Shown in pieces: positions 39,212-51,538 of a stretch of DNA of 64,000 nucleotides. Within the stretch, counting starts at the first letter, position 1, and the number at the start of each line of letters is the position of its first letter. This DNA comes from Paramecium tetraurelia (taxonomy: Eukaryota; Ciliophora; Oligohymenophorea; Peniculida; Parameciidae). Location: the NCBI RefSeq assembly GCF_000165425.1, contig NW_001799011.1, forward strand, positions 63,933 to 127,932. Reading direction: 5' to 3'. The notes beneath the pieces were generated by a model. The model was not told where the DNA came from. It was given only the letters and a program-made list of their open reading frames with translations, and did not search any database. A program made the translations under genes and the position numbers.

Positions 39212-42200
39212 ATGGATTAAGACCAAGAGATAAAAATGAAAATAAGGTCACATTCTGTAGAGAGAGGTATGAATTTATCTTATTGTAGAGAAAACCGAAA
39301 GCTAATCATAGTTTACAGATGAAATCGAAGATGATAAAATCGTTATTATTGGAGTTTGCTGCATGGCTAAAAAGTCTCAATCAAAGGAAATGCAAGAAAT
39401 TCTGAATCGCATAAATCCTGAGTTTTTCAAAATCGAGATATTTTCAGAGTAAATGATTCTGGAAGATCCAATAGAATCTTGGCCAATAGTTGAAACACTT
39501 ATAAGCTTTTATTCAGACGGATTCCCTTTGAATAAGGCCATAGCCTATGTTGATTTGAGAAAGCCATTTATCATAAATGATCTTAAGAAATAACAACTTC
39601 TATGGGATAGGGAGAGAGTCTATACATTATTAAAGAAAAACAAAGTGCCAGTACCTAAACATTATTTCGTGTTTAAAAATCCGAATAAATATATTATTGA
39701 TGATTATAATAGAAAAGAAATTGAAAAGAAGTGTAAGCCAAGAAAGAATGACTAGGAGATAATTGAGGAGGAAGACAATGTTGATAGTGTTATAAGTTTT
39801 TTATAGAATGAGGATTCCTCCTAACATTTAAAATCAGTCTAGACAGCCAAATAATTATCGGAATTACTATTGCCTCCAAGATAGGACACTATGGAAGATA
39901 AAAATAAAAATAAGATGAAATAGGGAATGAGATCTTACGATGCTAGATCGTTATCAGCTGTAATTGATATCAAGAAGGATAATAAGGATCTCTAGATTAC
40001 GAAGATTGAGGAATGTGATGATTATTTATTAATAAATGGACAGAAATTAGTTAAGCCTTTTGTGGAAAAGCCATTTGATGCTGAAGATCATAATATTTAC
40101 ATTTATTATAACTCAAGAGATGGAGGCGGATGTAAGAAGCTGTTTAGAAAGGTTGGTAATTAGAGTAGTATATTTGATCCAGCTTAGAATAGCATTAGGA
40201 ATGATAATGAAAACTATATTTATGAAGTATTCTTGCCAACAAATGGTTTCGATATTAAAGTCTATACTGTAGGAGAGTTTTATGCACATGCAGAAGCTAG
40301 AAAAAGTCCAGTATTGGATGGTAAGGTTGTTAGATCATAAAATGGAAAGGAAATGAGATATCCTGTTTGTTTGACAATGGAAGAGAAGATGATGGCTATA
40401 AAGATTGTGAATATATTCGGATAAAATATATGTGGATTCGATTTATTGAGAAGTAATAATAAATCATATGTGTGTGATGTGAATGGGTGGTCTTTTGTTA
40501 AAGGAAATGCAAAGTATTATTAAGATTGTGCCACCATTTTATAGAATATGATTTTGGCTAAGTTAAGACCTACATTATTGTAGAAACAAATTTCTGATAT
40601 CAATTTAGTTAAGGGATTCTACAAGAACTCTTTTCGACCAAGTTCAAAAGACATAGATAGCAAAGAATAGAATTCTGAATTAAGATCTGTGGTGGCAGTA
40701 TTTAGACATGGAGATAGAACACCTAAGTAAAAAATGAAGATGAGAACTTCCAATGTATTGTTTCTCTCTTTTTTTGATGAAGTAGTTGATCCATCTAAAG
40801 AAATTAAATTGAAGCATCCAAAATAACTATTAAAATTACTTAATTTAACTAGGGAATGTATTGCCAAGACTTCTTGTAGAGATAATATTATTAAACTGCT
40901 CCAAATGAAGTCAGTTCTTGAATTAGGAGGACACTTTGAAGGCATCAATAGGAAAGTCTAAATTAAACCACTAAAAACCTAAAAAATAGACAAGAATGGT
41001 TCGATTGTTGATTTCCCAGTTGAAGTCTTGTTAATTTTAAAGTGGGGTGGAGAATTGACCTAATTAGGTGAGGAACACGCTGCTAGATTAGGCAAAATAT
41101 TTAGACATGACATGTATCCTACAGAGAAAGATGGGCTACTTAGATTGCATTCCACCTATAGACATGACTTAAAGACATTCTCATCAGATGAAGGCAGATG
41201 CCAATACACTGCAGCAGCCTTTTTAAAAGGATTGCTAGGTTATGAAGGAGAGGTGACTCCTATCTTAGCTACTATGGTTTAGAAGAATGAGGTTGCCCAA
41301 GACTTGTTAGATTGCAATAATTTAGAAATAGAGGAAGAAGCAGAAATCAAAAACATTCTCTAAAAGATGTTAACAAGTGATGAGGATATGTTGACATAGA
41401 TTTACTAGCACTTTCCGGATTGTATTATGACTTCAACATAACATGATCTAATCAGTAAGTTTAAAAGTCCGAAGTCAATGCTTATATAATTACACACTTA
41501 CATTAAGTAACTAACCAAAAATATAAGGTAAATTTAGAATAAAATAATTAGACATCACATCCATTTGGATAAAAACTATTATATAACTCCTAGTGATATG
41601 GAACAAGGAGCTTAAACTATGTTTGAATCAGAAAATCTAACTTTATTCTTCAAAAGATGGTACAAATTAGAATATGATTTCTTGCAAAAGGATAAATTCA
41701 ACATTTCCAAAATCCCAGATATTTATGACAGTGTCAAATATGATATGCTTCACAATTAGGATAAATTATAGTTTTATGAAAACTCAAAGGAATTTTATTG
41801 CTTAGCTGAATTGCTTAGCCATTTTATGGTTCCATTCGAATATGGAATCACTACTAAATAGAAGCTATCCATAGCCAAACGTGTTGTTGGTCCTTTGTGT
41901 AATAAAATTAAATAAGATCTCTTATGGTGGAATAAACCGGAATCAAAAAACCAACAACAAGAAGAAGATTATTGGAAGTTCAGATAAACTGATGAAAGTG
42001 ATTTGAATAGTCCATGGAGACATGTGAGAACTAGATTATATTTCACATCTGCTTCTCATTTGTACTCTTTGTTTAACATCCTATATTATGGATTAGGTCA
42101 TTACTTAATAGAAGATGAATTCAAGTAAAAACAATTGTAACAAATATTAATGCTGTAATATCTGTCAAATATTGTTATAAAACTCTATGAAGATTTGTCT

Positions 42201-42401
42201 TCTGAGAAAGGAGATCCTAATAGATTTAGAATAGAATTAAGTGTTTCTGATGGAATTCAAATGTCTTTTCCAATCGACAAAAATATGCCGTCCAAAAGTG
42301 ACAATATTCACATCAACTAATCATTAAGATTGGATTAATTGGAGGATTTCCTTAATCAAATCATTGACTGCGCTTTTGGGGATGATGTTCAATCTTAATG
42401 A
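39212..42401 (+). CDS. PPIP5K: Diphosphoinositol-pentakisphosphate kinase (PPIP5K/Vip1/Asp1)
   Basis: Bifunctional enzyme of inositol pyrophosphate metabolism: the kinase half phosphorylates InsP6/InsP7, the phosphatase half can remove the group. The 1,055-residue model has a single intron (39267-39288, 22 nt). The N-terminal ATP-grasp half begins near residue 30 with [20 protein letters not shown], then [20 protein letters not shown], both close to the family. The histidine-acid-phosphatase half starts near residue 486 with the diagnostic [18 protein letters not shown] and later has [17 protein letters not shown]. Length suits the family, without the long C-terminal tail of animal forms. It begins 73 bp after the upstream gene and ends 59 bp before the next. 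No frame damage seen. Confidence 0.95.
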
Positions 42402-42460
42402 TATGATCTATATATATATCAAATTAGATTAAAATAAATTAAATAATGATCAATAAATTT

Positions 42461-43757
42461 ATGGGGTATTTTAAAAACAGGCCACCCTTTCAAAAGAGAG
42501 TGGCAAACTCATCCCTCTTAAGCTAATCTGATGAGATATTGTTGGATGATCTATTGTTCCTAATTTCTTGCTTTGAGAACAACCATTCAGAATTTATAAC
42601 TAAAGCACCCTCATATTACATAGAGCAATACTTTACTTTAACGAGTGAACAGTAATGTGTAATTCATAATTGTTTAGGGAATTTGCGAATTCTTATATCA
42701 TTAGAAACAAAGTGCTATTAACGTGTCATTTGATGCTTCATGAATTTTAATTGGGTATTGACTTTGCTGACCATTTCCTAAATTAGAAATTTAATGCTTT
42801 GTTGAATAAAAAATCACCTCCTCTCGTGAAAACAAATACATAAAAGGAAGAATGGCTCTCCTCCAATATTTAATTAAGTTACTTTTAATATCTGCAAAAA
42901 CTTGCTGTGAACATCCAAGTTTTCCATGCCTGCAAAGTACAACAATATCCATTGTTTTAAGAAGGATAAAAGTTTATTGACATCCAAACTAAATTGCTAT
43001 GGTTATTCAAGATTAGTAATTTGGTATTTGTTAAATTTAAAATTGAAGGTTAATAGCGGATTGGGCTAGATGGAAATTTTAAAATAAGCATTGCAAATGG
43101 TTCCTGATGATATGCTTTTGAAGGAGATAGTCTTAGTGTACTGGTCTGATATAATAGTATTCTACAATTTTCTTAGTAAAGAAGTATTTCAAAATGCATA
43201 ACAAATAGATCTTACAACTATTAGACTATTATAGACATTTAGCCACTCACATTTGTCTTTAATTCTATGAACTCTACTTACAATTGTTTCAAATCAGGAA
43301 CTCAATCTCAGATCTTTATAAATATCGCAAGCATTTCGACAGAGACAATGTCATTAAGCAACCAAAATGGTTCGATGTGAATAAACCAGTGCATAAACAA
43401 ATAGAAGAATTTATGTTGAAACAAAAATTAAACATGGGCAATCATACAGACAGAGGTGCCTTAAAACCTCAAATATCAAGTAGAGGATCCAAATCTCAAA
43501 TCGCTTTTGACACTAGAATAGACTTAAGTAAATTACCAAGAAAAGATAACACCATTAAAACCCATAGAGCAGGAAGATAGGGGGATAGTGAAGGTGACGA
43601 CGAAGATTTTGAACAACTAAAATAAATCTTGTAAAACTAAAATATCTAAACTAAATTAACAATGAAAAAATAATAATAATAATAAAAACAAGATTCTTAA
43701 GTTTCCTTTTAAAAATAATCTCAAGAAGAAGGAACAGATGTACCAAAAGGAGATTGA
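42461..43757 (+). CDS. Probable ANTH-domain (AP180/CALM-like) endocytic adaptor
   Basis: The 406-residue model uses three introns (42652-42677, 43024-43048, 43184-43208). It starts MGYFKNRPPFQKRVANSSLL. The pattern fits an ANTH domain: NKVLLTCHLMLHEFQLGIDF (like the family's second-helix segment), then YFQYLQKLAVNIQVFHACK, a long helix around VPDDMLLKEIVLVYWSDIIV, and FYELYLQLFQIRNSISDLYK. The final 100 residues are polar and end in a Gln-rich tract. Known role of the family: binds PI(4,5)P2 and clathrin in coated-vesicle formation. The usual N-terminal phosphoinositide-binding Lys cluster is not obvious, so the assignment rests on overall helix pattern. It could be another helical adaptor. 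Confidence 0.6.
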
Positions 43758-43869
43758 ATCAACTTATATATATATATAATGTTATATAATTATTTATTAT
43801 GAGCACCTTAATAATTTAAAATATGAGTTTTATAGACAATTTAATATGATTATTAAACGATAAAATTTA

Positions 43870-45340
43870 TCAAAGTTTTCCAAAATCCACTCTTAACTTT
43901 TTAGGAATTACTTCCAACTCATTGTTACCATTAAAAGTTAAAATTGCATATTGTTATGCTGGTTAAAAGAATTGAGGATTAATAAAAACAGTTTAATCAA
44001 TTAATTTAGCTGATTGTGTAAAATGAGATGGAGTAATAATGACATCTGGACATTGATCAAAATCTAGAAATTCTTATTTGGTCAAATCACAAGGGAACTT
44101 GGTAGGATTGATAGGCACAAAACTTCTTTATTCAATGATTTATTTTAATGCAGCTTCGATTTTATTTAACTTCTGAACACCAATCTTTTCTGAAGCAGAA
44201 TTTATCTCAGACACCACCTCTTCATTTATAATTCCAATTGTCATATCTTCAACTTATAAAATGCATGGATTTCCAACAAACATTAGGTTATCTACTTAAA
44301 CTTTCTTTTTCTACTATTCTACTTTGATATTTATAGGTGGTTGAGGTACTGGATGAAAACTAGTAATTTCTTTCGTAGAGTTCACTACTATCACTTGGAC
44401 TCTTGGGATTTCCTCCATAATCGCTTACAGGATTATTTCGAAAAATTCTTCATACTCACAAATACAAATAAAACATTACCTCATAATTGTACTTATCCAA
44501 GTTCTCCTAATTCTTGATATCCAAAATAGGTCCCAATAACATAAGTATATCACATGAAATTTATTTTTTCTTAATTTTTTCAACTAGAGCGAATAAACCT
44601 TTGTATCCAAATTTGTCTTCTTTTTCAAATGGACCAGCTGCTATAACCATAACAATAGAATCGGATCTTTGCTATGCCTAGTAGTTCTTAAAATTTGAGG
44701 GTTCTTCTTAAATGGCCTAATCGTCAGGGTAGATAGATAGGAATCTTCTCACTTCTAATTCTTAATCAGTGGATTGAGAGATTACTACTCCTACTATTTT
44801 ACCGGGGTATAAGTATGCTCCTTCATTTTCAATAGATTGCAAATTTAATGATTTTGGTTTTTGATCATCTTTGAAATCTAAGAAAAATGATTTATCAGAT
44901 TTTAATAATTTTTGAGTGCTTTAAGTGTCACTTTAGGTTTGGTCTGTTGGGACTTCGATTTTAAGAATTCTACCAAAACAGATGTTGGGTTCTGGCTCTC
45001 TTTAATTGAGTCTTTCCCATTATTTATAATCTGCTTCTAATTTTTATATTCTTTAGGTAATGCTTTCTCTCTTTTTTTCAAAAGTCGAACAAAACAATTC
45101 CTTCAATTAATTAATATCGTATTCATATTTTATGGCAATTTTTCTAGGATACGAATACTAACTATGTGTGAAATCAGGCCACTATTTATTGAACCCATCT
45201 CCCAAATAAATGAAATCATCATCATTTTCAACATCCATGTGGTTTGTATTCTCTTAAGCCTATATCTCTTAAAGTCTTGTTAAGAATATATTTTTCTTAA
45301 CTGAACTAAATGCGAATATTTCTTCAAAGGCATCACCCAT
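43870..45340 (-). CDS. POLA2: DNA polymerase alpha subunit B
   Basis: Regulatory B subunit of the polymerase alpha-primase complex that makes primers in nuclear replication. The 481-residue model starts at MGDAFEEIFAFSSVKKNIFL and has one 25-nt intron (44455-44479). The central part carries the calcineurin-like but inactive phosphoesterase fold of the family: SIVMVIAAGPFEKEDKFGYK, then ISCDILMLLGPILDIKNQEN, VIVVNSTKEITSFHPVPQPP and LMFVGNPCILQVEDMTIGI. The end (LRVDFGKL) is typical of a compact C-terminal beta segment. It is shorter than human POLA2 (about 600), mainly at the N-terminus, where the helical domain that binds other factors may be missing or reduced. An extra upstream exon cannot be excluded. 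Confidence 0.88.
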
Positions 45341-45522
45341 GTTTAGATATTCAAAAAATACTTAATTAATTTATGGCGCAATTTTTGTAAATTATCAATT
45401 AATCAAATAGCATTATTTGGGAAGGCCAAAATTAAATAGAAAACCCTTAAAATCTCAAGAAATCAATAATAGGATTAATATACAAATAATATATTATTTG
45501 TTTATTTTTAATATTTTTAATT

Positions 45523-46362
45523 ATGTAAAAGACCTCTTTAGTCAATTTCTTACACAATGGATCGAATTTTCATCCTTTCGGAGACAAACCTGAAAAACTG
45601 AATTCTACTGAAGGGAGATTCGTACCATTTATATTTGAAAGAAATCAAGTTGGGAAATTAGCTAATGCTGAACTTTATCATCTGAATTCAAACCAAAAGA
45701 GAATTAAACAAACAACAAGCGAGCAAACACACTCATTGATTGCAGACACTATTATCAAATCTAAATTGCACACCGAATAGGATTCACCGAAATATGATCC
45801 AGTAACCAAGTATATGACATTAATACCAACACATCATTAAATCGACGATCTACAAAAGACTATAGACATCAAATCCTATACTCTGAATCATACGTCTGTT
45901 GAAAGAGGATAGCAAATGAGAAAACAACCTAAAGGCTTAAATCACAAGCATTAATTAATCGGTAGAAGCACTAAGACTCTTACATCTCAAATACCTGCAA
46001 TAGGAATTTATGATCCATTACCTCTTAATAGACATCTACCAAACATTCAAATTAAGTCAAAATCTATTCAAAAACTACCTGAAGTTTGGGAACGCAATAC
46101 TTAAGTTACAACACCCAAAATTAATATTAAAAATAGTGAGTCAGAAATGATGTTTGCTAAATAAATTGCCCAAATCAATAGAGAAATTGACTCATAAATG
46201 AAAAGAAATCCAAATCAGAAATTCTCATAATTGCAATTCGATATCCACGAAAACATGAATTTAGAAGAGGCTGAACAAATGAGAAATAGAATGAAGCAAT
46301 ATTTCCAAAGTGTTAAGGATAGTCTAGCCAAAATCAAGAACCTTATTAATGTTAAGCGTTGA
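45523..46362 (+). CDS. Unknown protein, 279 residues
   Basis: Intronless open frame from MQKTSLVNFLHNGSNFHPFG to TGA. It is basic and polar with no signal peptide or membrane span. The last 60 residues look helical, perhaps a short coiled coil (MNLEEAEQMRNRMKQYFQSV). Family not recognised. It is divergent from POLA2 (182 bp between starts) and followed after 66 bp by the TPH-like gene. Confidence 0.8.
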
Positions 46363-46428
46363 ACAACTACATTTTTTTATAGATTTTATCTCCATACTCT
46401 ATAAATATTATTTATTCTATTTTTTAAT

Positions 46429-47780
46429 ATGTCTTCTGCAAAAGTTCCAAACTTATCAAGAATTAAAAGTAATCTAGAAAAAAAGTTTATTGATGTCTAT
46501 GGGAATAATCCCTAAAACCAAGAAATACTTGATTACATAATAAGAGAGTTAAAAGGGGAAACAGCATAAAGTGAAAAGAAAACTAAATCATCATAACAGA
46601 TATATTCTGAAGATAAGGCAGTCTAATCAATACCCTAAACTGCCCCTTAATTAACCGAAAAAATCATTGATAAAACCAAAGAACCATCAAATAAAAACTC
46701 TAAGGAATCTCAAAAACTATCTAGTCATGTAAGAATACATGTAAAACTAGCATGGTAGATCAGTATATGAAATTGATTCATTAAAATGGGGTTAATATGC
46801 AAAAGAATAAGATTTCAAGTAAAAATAAGAGGATGAAGAAAAATAGAAAAAATTAGCACAATAATAAGAAGATCTCAGGAAGTAGTTATGTGAAATCAAG
46901 TTAAGGAAACTCAAAGAGAAAGAGGATGAAAAGAATTCAGACATTAGATTTGCAGAGTAACAAAAATAATAGATCAAAAAACAAGAGGAACTTTCTAGAT
47001 AGAATAAAGAATTAAAAGCTTAGTAAAAAAAAGAAGAACTTTAATAAGTCAATACTTACTTAGATAATTTAAAGAAAATGGAAAGAAAAAAACAAAAAAT
47101 TAGAATTGCAGAAGAGCAATAAGAAATTGCTTAAGGTATTAGTATTAATTAAATTCTTAGTTTTAAGATAGATGCATTTAGAAGATGAAATTAATAAAAA
47201 AAAAAAATTAGAAAAGTAGTTAGAAATGTAGAAGGTCCTAAAATAATATGATGAGGATTAAGAGAAATAAAAGAAAGCTATTGAAAAAGAAAAAGAGGAG
47301 GATAGAAAATTAATGAAATAAAATAGTGAAATTATAAAAAAAAGGGATGAATAGAGAGAAAAAGAAAAAAATGATAGATTAAATAAAATAGAAGGAATAG
47401 CCAATAGATTTTAATAAACTGTTGATAGGGAATTACAAGAAAGAATAAAAGAGGAAGAGAGAAAATGTTAAAAGCATATGAAGGCTTAGGAAGAAAAAGA
47501 AAGAAAAGAAGAAGAAAGAAAGAAAAAGTCTTTGGAGAGAAAAACTAAGGAAATGACTGATGAATTAAAAAGACAAAAGTAATAAAGAGAAGATGTAAAA
47601 AAACGAGAAATAGAAGAAGATAAATAATTAGCAAAAGAAATTAAAGACAAAATCTTGAGAGATGAAAAATTGTCATTAATAAAGAAAGAAAAGTATAATG
47701 AAAAAATCTTAGAAACAAATTAGATAATTAAAGATTAAATGGTAATTGAAGAGAAGAGGAAAAAGAAAAAAAATATATGA
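46429..47780 (+). CDS. TPH-like coiled-coil protein (probable ciliary/axonemal)
   Basis: The 434-residue model starts MSSAKVPNLSRIKSNLEKKF and has two introns (46729-46750, 22 nt; 47136-47160, 25 nt). From about residue 125 it is almost unbroken Lys/Glu/Gln helix (KQLCEIKLRKLKEKEDEKNS; ERIKEEERKCQKHMKAQEEK). This composition and periodicity are those of trichohyalin/plectin-homology proteins, many of which are axonemal or basal-body proteins. Assignment is by composition only. It resembles the minus-strand gene at 61916 in layout: a short unordered head, a SVY-acid motif, then a long coil. A true domain match was not tested. Confidence 0.65.
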
Positions 47781-47907
47781 TAATATATTTTAGTTACTTT
47801 AATTGAAAATCAAAGTATAAATTTAGAATTGATTAACTATTAAGCCTAACTAGTTCAATTTTTTACATCTAAAATGAGATATATTAACCTCATTATCTTA
47901 GAAATAA

Positions 47908-48321
47908 TCATTTTCTAATTGTGAACTTACAACTATCTTAGTTGTTTATCATTTTTAGCTGATGTTCAAACTCATTAACCTTTAAATCTAAATTATACTG
48001 TGCGATTAATTACACTATTTCTTGATTTAAAATATTGCGTAATTAATCTATCATTTTATGATTCTCTTAAAATAAACTATAATACTTTTTAATTTCTACT
48101 GATAAAATTACATAAGAGAATTCTTAATTAAATAAATAGTTTTCTAAAGTTCCTTTAGCTGAGTTTGATAATAATAAATAATTTTTTATAATTCGAGTAA
48201 AGTTCAAATCAGAAATTGATAACTAACAATAAATTCTTTATATTGATTATTATATCCCTGTTTGTCTTGACTATTTAGATGCGAAAAGAATAGCAACTTT
48301 TAATTAATTATAATTAATCAT
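47908..48321 (-). CDS. Small unknown ORF directly behind the PDE gene
   Basis: 138 codons with the stop, intronless as modelled, starting MINYNQLKVAILFASKQSRQ. It contains helical, weakly amphipathic stretches (EIKKYYSLFQENHKMIDQLR; EFEHQLKMINNQDS). The start codon lies only 4 bp after the TGA of the phosphodiesterase gene. Either it is a separate gene with its promoter inside the PDE 3' end, or the two lie on one transcript. The 3' end is uncertain: a 19-nt intron near the end would extend it. No family recognised. Confidence 0.5.
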
Positions 48322-48325
48322 AATT

Positions 48326-50310
48326 TCATTTAGGTTGAATGGAAGCTAACTATTGTTTATAAAATTCGATAAGTTCTTGCCACTTAGCTTTATTTTTATC
48401 CAAGTTTTAAAAGAAAGGTTCATAAGCTGGAAGGAATCCTAAGACACATGCAAATGTAGGTTTCACAACATAATCAATAAATCTGATAAACAAGAAATAG
48501 AATACCCCACTTATGCTTCTGCTGTGTTGGTTGTATATCGATTACATAGATATGAGATAGGTAAGCCAAGGTCTCTCTCTTTGTCTCCCTACAGCCAAAA
48601 TTCAGATAAGACTTTTTCTGTCCATTATTTATAGATTTCAAAGCTTTTGGTAGGATTGGATACATCTGAGGAATGTACAATCAAGTCCATCAATCTTTGT
48701 TTATCTTTGCCATTGGGTTCAAAATCGGCTATTTTTGCATATATAAATAATAAATACGAGCAGCAACTCTACTATTGGTGATGGCAAGTTCTGAAGCATG
48801 ATGAGCCATATCTGTAGAAAGAACCATTAAGATAATTGATTCTCTGATGCGTCTGTATTTATGAAATTATAGATTTTCAAAAATATTGACTTTTTGATTT
48901 CCCCAGGCAATTTTAAAGCATTAGGAGGGATGATACATTTCTAAAACACTCTGATCATTGTATGTTAGAGCCAACTCATTTCTACTATTGATTAGGAATG
49001 CATTAGTAAGTCCTGGGTGTCCATAATCATGAATAGCTCCAGCAATCAACACACAGGCAATGTCTTATTCATCTAATTAACCTATTTCTATGAATTTGCA
49101 TTTGCTTAATAAGAAATTGCAAGTTTAAGCAACATCTTAAGCATGGACCTTATTGTGATATGGATTATCAAGGTATCCTTTCATTACTTCTTCAAAGTAT
49201 CCTCTTACCACTTTAGGTTTGATTAGGAACACATCAAACAGATTATAATTTTCAAAGAAAAACAACATCAAATTCACCAATCCTTCGCCTCCAGATAGTT
49301 TGTCACACTCAAATGGATCAATATATAGATCATCATGTTATTTATATAATATATCCAGTAACTATTTAATATTATTTTAAACTTACTCTTTTTGGAATAT
49401 TCAGTTTTTAAAAATTAGCAATTACTTTCTTTTGTTATTGTTATTATTAATCATTAGTTAATATTCGCTTGACTTCAGTTCTGCCTTATTAACTTTGATT
49501 TAACCAAGCCATAGCCTATTTATTTGAAATATTGACTTACTTCAGCATTGTCTTCATCCAATTTGCCCATTTAATACAACTGATTATTTCCTATCTTGTC
49601 AATACAATAATCAATATCTAACTTCATATTTTCATCTTCCAACACTTCCTTCAACTCAGCCAGGAACCTTACTATTTTTTCGGCTGGTGTGGAAATAGTG
49701 GAAATCGTTGCCAATCTCCTAAATGTCTGGGCCTTTCTAATTAAGAGAAAGATTCTCAAGAATCGAAAGACTGCCTAGATTACTTTGATTACATTGGATG
49801 TTTTTTGATCAGCCAATTCAAATATCACAAAAAAGAGTGACAGTAAGATAATTAGAGTGTCTAAAATCAACCATTTGTCTTTATAATATTTCTATACATT
49901 ATGTATTAAAATTACCTTGATGCCCCAAGCATACAATCCAACAAATATTTCTATAATGAATACTATCAGTATTCCAAGTTCAATCCAACTCAGAATTGAC
50001 GAGACATTATTGAATTAAGTTTCATCTAGCAATTCTTCAAGGGCCACAATGATAAATATCAATATTGCATAAGCTCCCACCAATGCTATAATACTAATAG
50101 TAACAAGCTTCGAATTCACAATATCTTGAAACTTTTGTTCGGATTAAGTATACAATCTAACTATTCACTGAATTCAATTTACCTCATATTCAGCTTCTTT
50201 CGAGGAACCTCTATCATCTTGTCATTTCTCTTTGTAGAATCCACTCTCATGGTCTATTTGTCAGGGTTTTCAAGACTTCTCTATTAGGAATCAGATCCCG
50301 AGGGCAACAT
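48326..50310 (-). CDS. Voltage-sensor domain fused to a cyclic nucleotide phosphodiesterase
   Basis: The 609-residue model, six introns: 50125-50153, 49892-49915 (24 nt), 49516-49540, 49362-49386, 48729-48757, 48483-48505; codon count closes exactly. Start MLPSGSDSQQRSLENPDKQT. Four membrane helices follow: S1 about 59-83, S2 about 96-118 (LSWIELGILIVFIIEIFVG), S3 about 127-147 (KWLILDTLIILLSLFFVIF), S4 about 158-182 with spaced arginines (FRFLRIFLLIRKAQTFRRL). No pore helix or selectivity loop follows. A linker (about 185-285) leads to a class I PDE catalytic domain: YHNKVHAQDVAQT (about 350), AGAIHDYGHPGLTNAFLINS (about 389) with HD metal ligands, and STDMAHH. Inference: membrane potential may gate cAMP or cGMP hydrolysis, plausibly at the ciliary or plasma membrane. 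Confidence 0.85.
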
Positions 50311-50534
50311 TTGTATAAATTCAATTAATTAAAAAAACTTATTCACTGCATTTCTAATAACAAAAATTGTATAATATTTTGAGTGTTGACATCAATGTGA
50401 ATTTGGTTCACATGTCTACACCCCTTCATTCACACTCTGATCTTCCCACATTCATAATAATTATTAGCCTTTATCACCAAATATCTGTTACGTTAATTTA
50501 TTAAATGAAATTATCACCCATATGTTAAACATTG

Positions 50535-51449
50535 ATGCATTCCAAATCCAATCCCTTATCTCCAGTCATCCAGAACATGAAGAAGCACAGTATTCACAGT
50601 ATTGAAAATGAAAAAAAGGAGAACCAGTATAAACATTAATGATCTTTAGCAATCAGTTAGAATTAAGGATCAATCAATTGGTGGAAGAAAACAAAAAGGT
50701 TAATCTCTAATTGAATGATAAAATTAAAGAAAATGAATAATTAAGAGGCCAAATTATGGAATAAGAAATTCAAATCAATAAATTAAAAGGAATAGAACAT
50801 GAACTCTTTTTGGTTAAAGAAATGTCTGATATTCGATTTCAAGATGTAATATTAACTTAGTAACACTAGTACCAAAAATCCAAATAATAGGCCGAACAAT
50901 TATATTAAGAATTAACAGACATACAAGCTGTCTTCTAAGATTCCTCTACTAAACTAATAAATCAAGCAGAAGAAATTCAGACGTGGAAGATTAGATACGC
51001 TGAGTTAGATTCAGCAAGACTATAATAATTGTAAGGTAAAATTATCAATCTATTCCTAGAATTAAAACAATAAATTCTATAAGAAATAGGAAGATGATGA
51101 TTAAAAATAATCGTATCTAAAGGCAATAACAGATTTGGAAAGAACCATCTAATCTCTACAAAATTAACTGCAGGAGAAGGAGGATTCATTAAGATTAGCT
51201 AATGAAGATATAAATTAGTGGAAGATTAAGTTTTCTAAAGTATAAATATAACAGAAGTAAGTGGTCAATGATAAAGAGAAAGATTAAAAAATATAGATGT
51301 TAATAGATGAAATTGAAAGATTAAATGATTTATTGGGTTAAAGAAATGATGAAATTTATACACTAAAGAGATTGGCTGAAAAAACTGCTTAACTTATTTC
51401 GATCAGTTAAAGAGCATAAAGATCGGCTAGCGGTCAAAAATATAAATGA
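50535..51449 (+). CDS. Coiled-coil protein with one apparent frame break
   Basis: Start MHSKSNPLSPVIQNMKKHSI. Introns 50627-50649 (23 nt) and probably 51035-51058 (24 nt) are used. The product is about 288 residues of Leu/Gln/Glu-rich coiled coil (NQLELRINQLVEENKKVNLQ; LERTIQSLQNQLQEKEDSLR). Between about 51080 and 51095 the coil-forming frame moves by one base with no GT...AG solution, so there is either one extra base in the assembly or a real frameshift. Family not recognised; such proteins are often cytoskeletal. The last residues are SASGQKYK. Confidence 0.65.
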
Positions 51450-51538
51450 AATTTTTAATTTATTCTAGATTTATTACTTACGTGTATATTCAATTAAGTT
51501 GATTAAAAGAAAAAAATTATATTTTCATTTACTTAATT

